Assembly (NCBI RefSeq): GCF_023920105.1
Contig: NZ_CP083693.1
Span: forward strand, 947,001 to 1,011,000
DNA length: 64,000 nt
Source of the DNA: Bartonella taylorii
GTDB lineage: Bacteria > Pseudomonadota > Alphaproteobacteria > Rhizobiales > Rhizobiaceae
Direction of reading: 5' to 3'
The first letter of the stretch is position 1. The number at the start of each line of letters is the position of its first letter. Made by a program: the position numbers and the translations under genes. Below are positions 39,942 to 49,859 of the stretch, piece by piece. Below the pieces are notes generated by a model, which was not told the origin of the DNA, made no database searches, and saw nothing but the letters and a program-made list of their open reading frames with translations.

Positions 39942-40762
39942 ATGCTCTTCCTCCTCTGCGTGAAGTAATTAATAAATATCGATTACAAGCTCATAAGTCT
40001 TTGGGCCAAAATTTTCTTTTTGATCTTAATTTAACATCTAAAATTGCTCATCAAGCAGGAAATATAGAAGGAAAACCTGTTATTGAAGTTGGTCCAGGTC
40101 CTGGGGGGCTGACACGTGCCTTGCTTGCAAAAGGTGCCATTGTTACAGCGATAGAGCGTGATGAACGTTGTATACCGGCTCTTTTAGAGATAGAGCAGCA
40201 CTATCCTCAAAAACTAAAACTTATTTGTAATGACGCACTAAAGCAAGATTTTTCAAAACTCTTTGAAACATATCCAGAAAAACCACGCATTATTGCAAAT
40301 CTTCCCTATAATATTGGAACACAACTTTTATTAAATTGGTTGTTGGCTGAACCATGGCCTCCTTTTTATGAATCAATGACATTGATGTTTCAACGTGAAG
40401 TTGCCAACCGCATTACCGCAAAACCTCAATCAGCCCACTATGGACGTCTTAGTGTCTTAACCGGATGGCGTACCACTGCTAAAATTGCTTTTGATGTACC
40501 TCCTCAAGCCTTTATACCAGCACCCAAAATAACTTCTTCCGTTGTTCATATCATTCCGCGAACACAACCTCTTACCTGCTCCGCACAAAAATTAAGCTTT
40601 GTCACAAAAACCGCTTTTGGACAAAGACGAAAAATGCTTCGTCAAAATCTCAAAACACTTGGAGATGAAATGCTTTTAGAAAAAGCTGGAATCGATGGAA
40701 CACGCCGCGCTGAAACACTTTCAATTGCCGAATTTGTAGCTTTAGCTAATTTGGTGATTTAA
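39932..40762 (+). CDS. rsmA: 16S rRNA dimethyladenosine transferase
   Basis: Dimethylates A1518 and A1519 in helix 45 of 16S rRNA, also called KsgA. SAM-binding motif I is [16 protein letters not shown], the substrate motif IV is NLPYNIGT, and the N-terminal [12 protein letters not shown] is present. 276 residues, the usual length. Last gene of the lptF-rsmA run; gmk faces it with 47 bases between. Confidence 0.96.
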   Translation: MPIDALPPLREVINKYRLQAHKSLGQNFLFDLNLTSKIAHQAGNIEGKPVIEVGPGPGGLTRALLAKGAIVTAIERDERCIPALLEIEQHYPQKLKLICNDALKQDFSKLFETYPEKPRIIANLPYNIGTQLLLNWLLAEPWPPFYESMTLMFQREVANRITAKPQSAHYGRLSVLTGWRTTAKIAFDVPPQAFIPAPKITSSVVHIIPRTQPLTCSAQKLSFVTKTAFGQRRKMLRQNLKTLGDEMLLEKAGIDGTRRAETLSIAEFVALANLVI

Positions 40763-40809
40763 ACAGCATAACTTTTTGCTCACTATTCCTTTTCAAAACA
40801 ATAAGAATA

Positions 40810-41478
40810 TTAATCAATCTTTTCAGCAATAAGCCCGTCAATGAAAGATTCAAGAAAGGAGCACCGCTCACGTTTTACTGTTTCAGCTAAATAAATCGAT
40901 TTAATAAGCGACAAAGACTGATTTAAATCCTTATTAATAACGACATAATCGTAAGAACGCCAATGCTGCATTTCCGTCCGTGCATTCTCCAGTCGCAGAT
41001 CAATGATATCTTGACTATCTTCTGCTCGACGATGCAAACGTGAAACAAGCTCTTTCATTGATGGTGGAAGAATAAAAACAGATACAGTATCTCCTAGCAT
41101 CTTTTTTTGAAGCTGTTTTGTACCTTGGTAATCAATATCAAATAACATATCTCGTCCAGCACTTAACGCGTTTTCAACACTTTCACGTAAAGTGCCGTAA
41201 TAATTTCCATGAACTTCTGCCCATTCAATAAATTCATCACCATCACGCTTACGTTCAAACTCTTTCTTTGAAATAAAATGATAATGAAGACCATTCACTT
41301 CACTAGGACGTCTTTGCCGTGTTGTCACGCTAATGGAGAGCTCTAATTGTCCATCTTTCAAAAGTAAGCGAGAAAGAGTTGATTTACCAGCGCCTGAAGG
41401 TGAAGAGAGAATAAATAAAAAACCGCGACGTTTATCTCTTTTTTTAGCAGTCAATTCATCCTTAAAAAATGTCATCAT
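40810..41478 (-). CDS. gmk: Guanylate kinase
   Basis: Phosphorylates GMP to GDP. The P-loop [10 protein letters not shown] is near residue 30, and the GMP-binding region [15 protein letters not shown] and [12 protein letters not shown] follow. 222 residues. It follows mltG after 63 bases; in Brucella-type genomes a yicC gene usually lies between the two, and it is absent here. Confidence 0.96.
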   Translation of the reverse strand: MMTFFKDELTAKKRDKRRGFLFILSSPSGAGKSTLSRLLLKDGQLELSISVTTRQRRPSEVNGLHYHFISKKEFERKRDGDEFIEWAEVHGNYYGTLRESVENALSAGRDMLFDIDYQGTKQLQKKMLGDTVSVFILPPSMKELVSRLHRRAEDSQDIIDLRLENARTEMQHWRSYDYVVINKDLNQSLSLIKSIYLAETVKRERCSFLESFIDGLIAEKID

Positions 41479-41541
41479 ACTGTTCTACTTTTTTAACTTT
41501 TCTTCAAAACTTCAGTAATATGTTTTTTATAGTCCCAAAAA

Positions 41542-42651
41542 TTAATGTGTCGCTTTTAATGCACGCCATTTGCGAACATTTGCATTATGTTCCTCCAAAG
41601 TTCTAGAAAAAACATGCCCTCCTGAACCATCCGCTACAAAATAGAGCACGTCACTACTTGGTGAATGCGCTACCGCTTGCAAAGAATCCCGACCTGGATT
41701 CGCAATGGCTGTTGGTGGCAAACCATTAATTTTATACGTATTATATGGTGTTTCTTTTTCAAGATCTGAACGGTAAATTGCACGACCGGATGGCATTCCT
41801 TTTCCACCAAAGAGACCATAAATTACCGTTGGATCAGATTGAAGACGCATATGTTTTGCAAGACGGTTATAAAATACAGCGGCAACCTTTGGTCTCTCTG
41901 CTGCAATTCCTGTTTCTTTCTCCACAATAGATGCCAATATAACAAATTCATCAATGGATTTGATTGGTAAATCAGGTGAACGTGTAGCCCATATAGCTTG
42001 GATTAATTTGGTCTGTCCTTCGCGCAGTCTATTTATAATTTCCTCACGCGTTGTTCCCCGAATAAAACGAACAGTATCCGTCATCAAACTGCCCTCTGGA
42101 GGTAAAACTTTTGGAAGATCTCCAATCAAAATTTCATTAGCAGCTAATCGATCAAAAACTTGTTGAACGGTCAAACCTTCTGGCACTGTAAACGTATATT
42201 CAATAGATTTTCCTTTCTCAAGGATATCCATAATATCCCGCATCGAAGCATGTGCTGGAATTAAATATTCACCAGCCTTAAGGTGTGTTGTTTTTTGATG
42301 GTAACCAACCCCATAAACAAAAATGTCAGATGATCGAATAAGACCACGCTTTTCAAGCAGCGAAGCAATTTCACGAATTCCTGTACCAGGATAGATAAAA
42401 ACGACTTTCTCCTCCTCTACCATCCCCTTTCCTTCAAAAATACTTTTTCCAATATAAAGAGGAATACTGATAGCCAAAATAACAACAACAACCATCATTA
42501 GAAAAAAATGGCCTAGAACAACTAATGGATTACGTACTATAGATGACTTCTTTCGTTTTTTATGTGCTAACATACCATCATTATCTGCTAAATGATTCAA
42601 AGAGAAACCATCTACGTCCTTTAGTGCTCTTTTATTTTTCACATCGGACAC
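41542..42651 (-). CDS. mltG: Endolytic murein transglycosylase MltG
   Basis: Inner-membrane enzyme that cuts nascent glycan strands and so limits their length. A membrane anchor lies about residues 45-68, followed by a LysM-like part and the YceG domain. The catalytic Glu sits in ASIVEKETG, and RLQSDPTVIYGL and GLPPTAIANPG are conserved. I choose the GTG at 42651 (VSDVKNKR) because GAGG lies nine bases upstream; the open frame reaches a TTG at 42669. The N-terminal 40 residues are cytoplasmic and basic. 369 residues. Confidence 0.92.
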   Translation of the reverse strand: MSDVKNKRALKDVDGFSLNHLADNDGMLAHKKRKKSSIVRNPLVVLGHFFLMMVVVVILAISIPLYIGKSIFEGKGMVEEEKVVFIYPGTGIREIASLLEKRGLIRSSDIFVYGVGYHQKTTHLKAGEYLIPAHASMRDIMDILEKGKSIEYTFTVPEGLTVQQVFDRLAANEILIGDLPKVLPPEGSLMTDTVRFIRGTTREEIINRLREGQTKLIQAIWATRSPDLPIKSIDEFVILASIVEKETGIAAERPKVAAVFYNRLAKHMRLQSDPTVIYGLFGGKGMPSGRAIYRSDLEKETPYNTYKINGLPPTAIANPGRDSLQAVAHSPSSDVLYFVADGSGGHVFSRTLEEHNANVRKWRALKATH

Positions 42652-42757
42652 AACTGTCAACCTCAACAATTTCTAGGTAGCATACTATAATTTCTCACTC
42701 AAACCCTATAATTAAAGAAGGAAACTCAGAAGCAAAAGAAACAAATAAACCTCTTTA

Positions 42758-44020
42758 TTATCCCCTAAAACGTCGCATCACCAAAGATGCATTTGTCCCA
42801 CCAAACCCAAAAGAATTGGAAAGGATTATATCAATCTTTCGTTCACGCGGTTTATGTGGAACAAGGTCAATTTTTGTTTCAATAGATGGATTGTCGAGAT
42901 TAAGTGTTGCTGGAGCTATATTATCTCGTATAGCTAAAATACAAAAAATAGCCTCAGCCGCACCGGCTGCACCAAGTAAATGGCCCACAGATGACTTCGT
43001 TGACGACATGGACACATGTGGTGCATAATGCCCTAAAACACGTTCAACAGCAGATAGCTCGATGACATCAGCCATCGTTGATGTTCCATGAGCATTAATG
43101 TAATCAAGTTCACTTACATTCACTTGTGCACGCTTAAGAGCTGCCATCATACTGCGCTGCGCACCTTCACCACTCTCTGAAGGAGCTGTAATGTGATAAG
43201 CGTCACCAGATAAACCATAGCCAATAATCTCAGCATAAATACGAGCACCCCGTTTTTTTGCATGTTCAAGCTCTTCTAAAACAACAATCGCAGCTCCCTC
43301 CCCAATCACAAAGCCATCACGATCAGCATCATAAGGACGTGATGCTCGTTCAGGCTCATCATTACGACAAGTAGAAAGAGCTCTACAAGCAGAAAACCCA
43401 GCAAGAGATATTCGATTTATAGGCGATTCAGTGCCGCCCGCCACCATTACATCTGCATCACCTAATGCAATTAAACGCGCTGCATCACCAATTGCATGCG
43501 CTCCTGTCGAACAAGCCGTTACAACCGAATGATTAGGACCGCGCAAACCATACTTAATAGACACATAGCCAGAAGAAAGATTAATCAAACGTCCTGGAAT
43601 AAAAAAGGGAGACACACGCCGTGGACCTTTATCACGAAGCGTATAACCGGCCTCAACAATGCCTTCAATGCCACCAATCCCCGAACCAATTAATACACCT
43701 GTACAAATCTGATCTTCATCATTTTGAGGAAACCACTCAGCATCTGAAAGCGCTTGGTCAGCAGCAGCCATTGCATAAACAATAAATGCATCCACCTTAC
43801 GCTGTTCCTTGGGGTCCATATGCAAATCAGCATTATATGTACCATTTGTTCCATCTCCCAAGGGGATACGAGCACCAATCTGACATGGCAAATCGGACAC
43901 ATCAAATTCAGTAATGCGTCGAACACCACTTTTCCCTTCAAGAAGTCGTTTCCAACTATACTCGACATCACCAGCTAATGGAGATACCAATCCTAAACCA
44001 GTAACAACAACACGTCTCAT
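42758..44020 (-). CDS. fabF: 3-oxoacyl-ACP synthase II
   Basis: Elongating condensing enzyme (KAS II) of type II fatty-acid synthesis. The Cys-His-His triad is visible in VTACSTGAHAIG, NAHGTSTMADVIE and SVGHLLGAAGA. 420 residues from the ATG at 44020 (MRRVVVTGLG); the open frame extends to 44047 without similarity. It follows acpP with a hairpin between them, in the leftward order fabD-fabG-acpP-fabF. Confidence 0.96.
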   Translation of the reverse strand: MRRVVVTGLGLVSPLAGDVEYSWKRLLEGKSGVRRITEFDVSDLPCQIGARIPLGDGTNGTYNADLHMDPKEQRKVDAFIVYAMAAADQALSDAEWFPQNDEDQICTGVLIGSGIGGIEGIVEAGYTLRDKGPRRVSPFFIPGRLINLSSGYVSIKYGLRGPNHSVVTACSTGAHAIGDAARLIALGDADVMVAGGTESPINRISLAGFSACRALSTCRNDEPERASRPYDADRDGFVIGEGAAIVVLEELEHAKKRGARIYAEIIGYGLSGDAYHITAPSESGEGAQRSMMAALKRAQVNVSELDYINAHGTSTMADVIELSAVERVLGHYAPHVSMSSTKSSVGHLLGAAGAAEAIFCILAIRDNIAPATLNLDNPSIETKIDLVPHKPRERKIDIILSNSFGFGGTNASLVMRRFRG

Positions 44021-44086
44021 AACTTCTAACCTTGAATTGAGATTCACCCCTCAAAGCTCACTTTTCAAAACAGCCCCAAAGAATAT

Positions 44087-44113
44087 AGGCAAAAGCATTT
44101 TACGCTTTTGCCT
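44087..44113 (-). terminator. Hairpin between acpP and fabF, possible attenuator
   Basis: Ten-base perfect stem AGGCAAAAGC/GCTTTTGCCT (44087-44096 with 44104-44113), seven-base loop, 14 bases after the acpP stop. No long T-run follows, so it probably reduces rather than stops read-through, or protects the 3' end of the abundant acpP message. Confidence 0.5.
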
Positions 44114-44127
44114 TTGCATTTCGGTCA

Positions 44128-44364
44128 TCACGCAGAAGCTTTATCGATAAACTTTACGGCATCACCAACTGTGAAAATTGTTTCAGCAGCCTCATCTGGG
44201 ATTTCTACACCAAATTCTTCTTCAAAAGCCATAACGAGCTCAACCGTATCAAGGCTATCTGCTCCTAGATCATCGATAAAGCTTGCATTTTCCACTACCT
44301 TATCTGCATTAACACCAAGATGCTCCACGATAATTTTCTTAACGCGCTCTACTGTATCACTCAT
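44128..44364 (-). CDS. acpP: Acyl carrier protein
   Basis: Carries growing acyl chains on a phosphopantetheine arm attached to Ser37 in [15 protein letters not shown]. 78 very acidic residues, the standard form. It sits between fabG and fabF. Confidence 0.97.
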   Translation of the reverse strand: MSDTVERVKKIIVEHLGVNADKVVENASFIDDLGADSLDTVELVMAFEEEFGVEIPDEAAETIFTVGDAVKFIDKASA

Positions 44365-44626
44365 GTTGAAATCCTTAAATTTATATATTTCCTATAATTT
44401 GGTTAGCTATATCGGCTCATCTAATCAAGCAATAGATGCATTACTCTAAAGATTTTAGCAGCGATTTAAAACATCCTGTGGATATCCCCTACAAAATAAA
44501 ACAACCTGACATTCCGACATAAATTGATTAACTCACCATGTTAAAAAAATAGATGTATCTTTCCATTTCATTCATTACTATCTAAAATAATACGACTTAT
44601 AAATCAATGTGGAATAAAGCAAATAC

Positions 44627-45364
44627 TTAGATCATTGCCATCCCACCATTGACGTGTAGTGTTTGTCCCGTCATATATGCCGCTTCATCACTCGCTAAAT
44701 AAACAGCAGCAAAAGCTATTTCTTGTCCCATCCCCATACGCTTCATAGGAATCGCAGCCATAATGGTCTCTTTTTGTTTTTCGTTAAGTTTGTCGGTCAT
44801 TGCAGATTTAATGAATCCTGGAGCAATACAATTAACAGTAATATTTCGTGAAGCAATTTCTTGCGCCAATGCTTTAGAAAAGCCTATCAAACCAGCTTTT
44901 GCAGCACAATAGTTGGTTTGCCCAGGGTTTCCAACAACTCCAACAATAGATGTTATATTAATAACCCTTCCATAACGACGTCGCATCATAGAATGTGTTA
45001 ATTCACGTGTTAAAGTAGAAGCAGCTGTTAGATTAACCGCTAAAACATCATCCCAGTCTTGATCTTGCATACGTACAAAAAGACCATCACGGGTGATTCC
45101 GGCATTGTTAACTAAAATATCAACACCATCCATTTCCTTTTCTGCTGCTTCAGCTAACTGCTTAATAGATTTACGCTCAGAAAGATTAGCAGGAAACACA
45201 AAAACATTTTTCCCCAGATCTGTAGCCACTTTTTTAAGCTTGTCTTCACGTGTTCCATGGAGCCCAACAATTGCTCCTTGCGCATGGAAACATCGCGCAA
45301 TTGCCTCACCAATTCCTCCGGATGCTCCCGTCACCAAAGCTTTACGACCTGTTAATTTGAACAT
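44627..45364 (-). CDS. fabG: 3-oxoacyl-ACP reductase
   Basis: NADPH-dependent reduction of 3-oxoacyl-ACP in fatty-acid elongation. Cofactor motif TGASGGIG near residue 13, NNAGITRDG, and the Ser-Tyr-Lys catalytic set in NITSIVGVVGN and YCAAKAG. 245 residues. It lies 19 bases after fabD; about 260 gene-free bases then separate it from acpP, enough for a separate acpP promoter. Confidence 0.96.
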   Translation of the reverse strand: MFKLTGRKALVTGASGGIGEAIARCFHAQGAIVGLHGTREDKLKKVATDLGKNVFVFPANLSERKSIKQLAEAAEKEMDGVDILVNNAGITRDGLFVRMQDQDWDDVLAVNLTAASTLTRELTHSMMRRRYGRVINITSIVGVVGNPGQTNYCAAKAGLIGFSKALAQEIASRNITVNCIAPGFIKSAMTDKLNEKQKETIMAAIPMKRMGMGQEIAFAAVYLASDEAAYMTGQTLHVNGGMAMI

Positions 45365-45383
45365 TTTTTAGACTCCTTACAGA

Positions 45384-46328
45384 TTAAACGCCAAGCACCT
45401 GTAGTGCCGCTTCTATTTCTTCAGCTGTCCCAATTGTTAATCCCTTTATGTCTTTATTAATACGACGCGCTAAGCCTGTTAATACTTTTCCAGAACCAAC
45501 TTCAAAAAGCGTATCAACCCCATTAGCACCAATCCACTCTATTGTTTCACGCCATCGCACTCTCCCTGTGACTTGTTGAACAAGAAGCATAACAATACGC
45601 TCTGGATCGCTCTCTGGCGCAACAGAAACATTAGCAATGAGAGGAACTAGAGGGGCAATTTTGTTAACAGACAAAAGTGCTTTCTTCATGGCATCAGCAG
45701 CAGGTTGCATTAAGCTTGAATGGAAAGGTGCAGAAACAGGAAGAAGAAGTGCACGTTTAGCACCTTTTTCTGACGCAATCTTTACCGCTGTCTCGACCGC
45801 CTTTGTCTCCCCTGAAATAACAATTTGTCCTCCCCCATTATCATTAGCAATCTGGCATAATCCTTTTTCAGAAACGGTTTTACAAATTTCTTCCACATCT
45901 TGCTCACATAAACCAATAAGTGCTGCCATAGAACCCTCACCAACAGCGACAGCAGCCTGCATAGCATTTCCACGTATGCGCAAAAGTTTTGCTGTATCAG
46001 TCAGACTAAATGTACCAGCAACACAAAGAGCTGAATATTCACCTAAAGAATGACCTGCAACAAATTTTATCTTTTCTTTTATATTAAGCCCCAATTGTTC
46101 CATAACACGAATAACAGCCATAGATACAGCCATTAATGCTGGTTGTGCATTTGCTGTTAACGTCAAAACATCTTCTGGTCCTTCAAAAATGATATCTGAT
46201 AATTTCTCTCCTAGGGCATCATCGACTTCTTCAAAAACCATCCGTGCTGCAACAAATTGCTCTGTAAGTATTTTGCCCATACCAACAAGCTGACTCCCCT
46301 GCCCTGGAAAAGTAAAAGCTGCCACCAT
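45384..46328 (-). CDS. fabD: Malonyl-CoA:ACP transacylase
   Basis: Loads malonyl groups onto acyl carrier protein. The active-site Ser lies in AGHSLGEYSALC, the oxyanion-hole motif is FTFPGQGSQLVGMG, and the catalytic His is in SAPFHSSLM. 314 residues from the ATG at 46328. First gene of the leftward fab cluster. Confidence 0.96.
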   Translation of the reverse strand: MVAAFTFPGQGSQLVGMGKILTEQFVAARMVFEEVDDALGEKLSDIIFEGPEDVLTLTANAQPALMAVSMAVIRVMEQLGLNIKEKIKFVAGHSLGEYSALCVAGTFSLTDTAKLLRIRGNAMQAAVAVGEGSMAALIGLCEQDVEEICKTVSEKGLCQIANDNGGGQIVISGETKAVETAVKIASEKGAKRALLLPVSAPFHSSLMQPAADAMKKALLSVNKIAPLVPLIANVSVAPESDPERIVMLLVQQVTGRVRWRETIEWIGANGVDTLFEVGSGKVLTGLARRINKDIKGLTIGTAEEIEAALQVLGV

Positions 46329-46404
46329 CAATCGACTCCTAAATTGTGCAATTAAATTATTCTCTTTTGATCTTATTCATAAGCACAAATCAAGATAAAG
46401 TACC

Positions 46405-46995
46405 TTATTTGGAATAAATATCTCTCTTAAATTTATATTTTAATGGTGGTATTTGATATAAAAACTTAGGAAAATACGGTGCCATAAACTGAATAACACC
46501 CCAACTTATGATACTTCCTAAAATTGTACCAGCTAAAACATCAAAAGGATAATGTACACCAACAAAGATGCGCCCCCAACAGATTAAACATAACAACACC
46601 GCTGCAAACTTAGAAGCAATTTTGTATCGGTAAAAATAAAGATTCGCCATATAAGATGCAATAGTCACAGCATGATTGCTAGGAAAAGAAGCTGTTGCAT
46701 GGTGCTTAATCAGGGGTATCGTCAAACCCGTAACAAATGGGCGTGGATGAAAATAAATAAGAGAAATAAGATAACCTACAAAAAGAGACACACAAATACT
46801 CACGCAAATGCTTAGTGCTACGCGCCGCTGTTCCATATTTCCATCGTAAAACCACAACACACAAAGATGTAGAGGGATAACATAAATCAAAAACTTTGCA
46901 CAAAAAATACTAAATGCAACTAAAACCGACCATGATTGATGATTGCCAGCAAGCATTTGAAAAAGTACAACATCAACTCGGTTTAAAAAATTCAT
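46405..46995 (-). CDS. PAP2-superfamily membrane phosphatase
   Basis: Integral membrane phosphatase with the three PAP2 motifs: RPFV after IYFHP, ASFPSNHAV, and GRIFVGVHYPFDVLAG. Possible substrates are undecaprenyl pyrophosphate, phosphatidylglycerol phosphate or a lipid A phosphate, and the sequence does not decide. I choose the ATG at 46995 (MNFLNRVDV), since the upstream in-frame ATG at 47010 makes the Shine-Dalgarno (GGAGAGAAG) part of the coding region. 196 residues with six hydrophobic segments. Confidence 0.85.
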   Translation of the reverse strand: MNFLNRVDVVLFQMLAGNHQSWSVLVAFSIFCAKFLIYVIPLHLCVLWFYDGNMEQRRVALSICVSICVSLFVGYLISLIYFHPRPFVTGLTIPLIKHHATASFPSNHAVTIASYMANLYFYRYKIASKFAAVLLCLICWGRIFVGVHYPFDVLAGTILGSIISWGVIQFMAPYFPKFLYQIPPLKYKFKRDIYSK

Positions 46996-47344
46996 TCTTC
47001 TCTCCTTCATGCTTGTAGCCTTACAGCTTTGTCTCTGTTGTAAAAGTGTGAACCGTACAAAAATATATCAAGATTCAATAAATCAATTTTTTATACGCAT
47101 AAACTTGCTATTTTTAAAGATAAGCTGTAAATGTCAAACGTTCGTTATCGGTACTTTAGCTGGAGGTTGAACGGAGGACTGGAAAGTAACCAGTAGGAGA
47201 CGCAATGTTTCCGACCTCCTGTGTCTCCGCTCTCGGATGTCTCAAATTGTAAACGCGTCCTTTCTTCTTTGGATTTCCAAAAAAGACAAGTCGCAGAGGC
47301 TTTGCGCTAAAACCGGTAAAGTTTAATTGAAGAAAGGCAAAACA
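46996..47344 (+). promoter_or_regulatory. rpsF leader, possible S6:S18 autoregulatory site
   Basis: About 350 bases upstream of rpsF, no gene. A stem GGAGAC (47196-47201)/GTCTCC (47223-47228) encloses a CCG (47211-47213) and a second possible AGGAG/CTCCT pairing. In many bacteria the S6:S18 dimer binds a leader hairpin with a bulged CCG and represses its own operon; this structure could be the same element. This is inference from pattern and position. Confidence 0.4.
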
Positions 47345-47752
47345 ATGGCTCTTTATGAACATATGTTCCTTGCCCGACAGGATATTGCGCCGCAGCAAAT
47401 TGATGAACTTGTAAATGTCTACAAAGGTGTCATTGAAGCGTACGGTGGTAAAGTTGGGCGTATAGAAAATTGGGGACTTCGTTCCCTTGCATATCGTATT
47501 CGCAAAAATCGTAAAGCTTATTATGTACTGGTTAATATCGATGCACCAGCCGCAGCGATTGCTGAAGTTGAACGTCAAATGCGTATCAATGAAGATATTT
47601 TGCGTTACCTAACCATTCGCGTAGAAAAACACGAACAAGAGAAGTCTGCTATGTTCTCACGCCTTGATCGTAATGACCACATTGGTCAAGATGGAGAACG
47701 CCCTCGCTCCTCGCGCCGTCAACGCGAAGATGCCATAGAAGGAGTAGAATGA
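47345..47752 (+). CDS. rpsF: 30S ribosomal protein S6
   Basis: Binds 16S rRNA with S18 in the platform of the small subunit. Begins [14 protein letters not shown] at the ATG 47345, preceded by GAAAGG. The core includes [20 protein letters not shown] and [16 protein letters not shown]; the tail is charged. 135 residues. Stop overlaps the rpsR start. Confidence 0.96.
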   Translation: MALYEHMFLARQDIAPQQIDELVNVYKGVIEAYGGKVGRIENWGLRSLAYRIRKNRKAYYVLVNIDAPAAAIAEVERQMRINEDILRYLTIRVEKHEQEKSAMFSRLDRNDHIGQDGERPRSSRRQREDAIEGVE

Positions 47753-48000
47753 TGACTGATATTAATCAAAATGCAGCACGTCGTCCCTTTCATCGTCGTC
47801 GCAAAACATGCCCATTTTCAGGTACTAATGCGCCTAAAATTGATTATAAAGATGTCAAATTATTGCAACGTTATATTTCAGAACGTGGAAAAATTGTTCC
47901 TTCACGCATTACGGCCGTCAGTCAGAAAAAACAGCGTGAATTGGCTAATGCTATCAAACGTGCCCGTTTTCTAGGTTTACTTCCATACGTTATAAGGTAA
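47749..48000 (+). CDS. rpsR: 30S ribosomal protein S18
   Basis: S6 partner, 83 residues, highly basic. Family pattern [27 protein letters not shown] and [20 protein letters not shown]. Overlaps rpsF by four bases (ATGA); a second ATG at 47752 is possible. Confidence 0.96.
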   Translation: MMTDINQNAARRPFHRRRKTCPFSGTNAPKIDYKDVKLLQRYISERGKIVPSRITAVSQKKQRELANAIKRARFLGLLPYVIR

Positions 48001-48108
48001 GCTATTAGTTTATACTATGTAGCTGTAGAATCTCTCCAGCTGCTTTTCTTGTGTGGTTCAACAACATAGCTGATTACGGACTATACGGGGCTATATAAAA
48101 TACCAAAA

Positions 48109-48133
48109 GTTGGGGCGTTATAATGCCCCTAAC
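48109..48133 (+). repeat. Hairpin between rpsR and the DUF2232 gene
   Basis: Stem GTTGGGGC/GCCCCTAAC with one bulged T, eight-base loop. No T-run follows, so it is a processing or attenuation structure rather than a terminator; it ends 23 bases before the next ATG. Confidence 0.4.
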
Positions 48134-48156
48134 TGCAGAAGGCAGGACAGCGATAA

Positions 48157-49137
48157 ATGAAAAACTTTCGTGTTTATAAAATAATGACCGGCATTTTGGC
48201 GGGACTGTTTGCTGTTGTGATAGGAATGGCAATTATCAGTGTCGCGAATATCGCTCCCTATTTTTCTCTTCTTCTTGGGTGCTTTCTTTCATTCCCAATT
48301 TTCATTGTTGCGTTCGGTCAAGGTACCTTAGCCAGTCTCGTTGCCTTAATAAGTGCTACTGCTGTTCTTGTTATAACCACTAATAGCTACGTTGCTCTCA
48401 GCTTTATGCTATTATTTTTCCTTCCTGCTGTTTATGCTTCTTGGCTCCTTGGGCTTGCACGACCAGCGCAAAAGGAAAATGCCCTGATATGGTATCCATT
48501 ATCATCGGTTATTTTTCATTTAACTAACTTTATTGCTCTTATAGCAACCTTCATTGGGCTTTATGTCCAAAGCCGTCCATCCACACCCCTCATCGCAAAA
48601 AAAATTACCGCAAACATAGCACAAGCTATGCAACAATCGCAGTCTGTAAAGGAAGCTGATATACACACTTTTAGTGAGTTTCTAATGACACATGCAGCAA
48701 CTTTGACGGCTATTGCTCTGACGATTTATAGTTTAATTTTTCTCATTGGTAATCTTTATTTTTCGATGATAACAGCACAACATATGAAGTGGTTAAAAAG
48801 GCCTCGTGATGATTGGAGCAAAACTCTCCGCCTTCCAATTTCTGGAATTGTTATTTTCATTGTTGTTTGTATAGTATCAATGGCTGAATTTAGTGCTACC
48901 GTTAATCTGAGTACTCGTGTTTTTAGCACTGCATATACTGTCATCATATCAATCAGTGGGTTAGCATATCTCCATGATATCACAAAAGGAATTAACGGCC
49001 GGATTATTATACTCTCTCTTGTTTATATTGCTATTTTAACTGTTGTTTTTGCTCCACCTATTTCTTTCATGATGCTTTTGATGGGTATTTGGGCAACTGT
49101 TCAATACAACTTTCAATCACGCAAAAAACTTCACTAA
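48157..49137 (+). CDS. DUF2232 membrane protein
   Basis: Polytopic inner-membrane protein, 326 residues with about eight hydrophobic segments. It sits between rpsR and rplI, as in other alphaproteobacteria, where it is annotated DUF2232. Function is unknown. The [20 protein letters not shown] region near residue 30 is typical. It may be coupled to the ribosomal-protein operon by read-through. Confidence 0.82.
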   Translation: MKNFRVYKIMTGILAGLFAVVIGMAIISVANIAPYFSLLLGCFLSFPIFIVAFGQGTLASLVALISATAVLVITTNSYVALSFMLLFFLPAVYASWLLGLARPAQKENALIWYPLSSVIFHLTNFIALIATFIGLYVQSRPSTPLIAKKITANIAQAMQQSQSVKEADIHTFSEFLMTHAATLTAIALTIYSLIFLIGNLYFSMITAQHMKWLKRPRDDWSKTLRLPISGIVIFIVVCIVSMAEFSATVNLSTRVFSTAYTVIISISGLAYLHDITKGINGRIIILSLVYIAILTVVFAPPISFMMLLMGIWATVQYNFQSRKKLH

Positions 49138-49162
49138 ATTTATTTGTTCGAAAGGAAAAACT

Positions 49163-49759
49163 ATGGATATTATTCTACTTGAGCGTATTCCTCGTCTTGG
49201 TCAGATGGGTGATATTGTCTCGGTTAAAGATGGTTATGCACGTAACTTTCTCTTGCCTCAAGGTAAAGCTTTACGGGCAAATGAAGCTAATAAAAAACAT
49301 TTTGAAATACAACGCACTCAACTTGAAGCACGTAACCTTGAACGCAAAAGTGAAGCACAAAAAATTGCTGAAAAACTCGATAATAAATCATTTATTGCCA
49401 TCCGTTCAGCTGGTGAAACAGGGCAACTTTACGGATCTGTCTCAACACGTGATATTTCTGAAATTATAACTGTTGAAGGATTTTCTATTGGAAGGAATCA
49501 GGTTGAACTTAACCATCCAATAAAAACTATTGGTCTGCATACTATTACTCTTACCCTACACCCTGAAGTTCAAGTTTCTGTAATCATTAACGTTGCGCGT
49601 TCAGCCAATGAAGCACAACGCCAAGCAGAAGGTGAAACTCTAACTTCTTCTGAAAAAATGTTTGATATTCAGGAGAAACCCTTAACAGAAGATCAAGAAG
49701 AGCCGTTGGCAGAAGAAATGAATGACAACGATGTAGATAGTGTGAAAGAAGAAGGTTAA
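49163..49759 (+). CDS. rplI: 50S ribosomal protein L9
   Basis: Binds 23S rRNA near the L1 stalk. The N-terminal domain is [17 protein letters not shown] with [18 protein letters not shown], then the long connecting helix and the C-terminal domain ([19 protein letters not shown]). 198 residues, about 50 more than usual, due to an acidic Glu/Asp-rich tail after residue 155. A perfect terminator follows. Confidence 0.96.
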   Translation: MDIILLERIPRLGQMGDIVSVKDGYARNFLLPQGKALRANEANKKHFEIQRTQLEARNLERKSEAQKIAEKLDNKSFIAIRSAGETGQLYGSVSTRDISEIITVEGFSIGRNQVELNHPIKTIGLHTITLTLHPEVQVSVIINVARSANEAQRQAEGETLTSSEKMFDIQEKPLTEDQEEPLAEEMNDNDVDSVKEEG

Positions 49760-49820
49760 TTGCTCTTTGCCCTATCTGTATTGTATCTTTTATTTTTCTA
49801 CCGTTTGATATACTAGCGTG

Positions 49821-49859
49821 TTATAAAACCCTCAGCTTTAAAAGCTGAGGGTTTTATAA
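49821..49859 (+). terminator. Strong intrinsic terminator after rplI
   Basis: 18-base perfect stem (49821-49838 with 49842-49859), three-base loop, core AACCCTCAGCTT/AAGCTGAGGGTT followed by TTTTATAA. It ends the rpsF-rpsR-DUF2232-rplI operon 60 bases after rplI. Confidence 0.88.
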
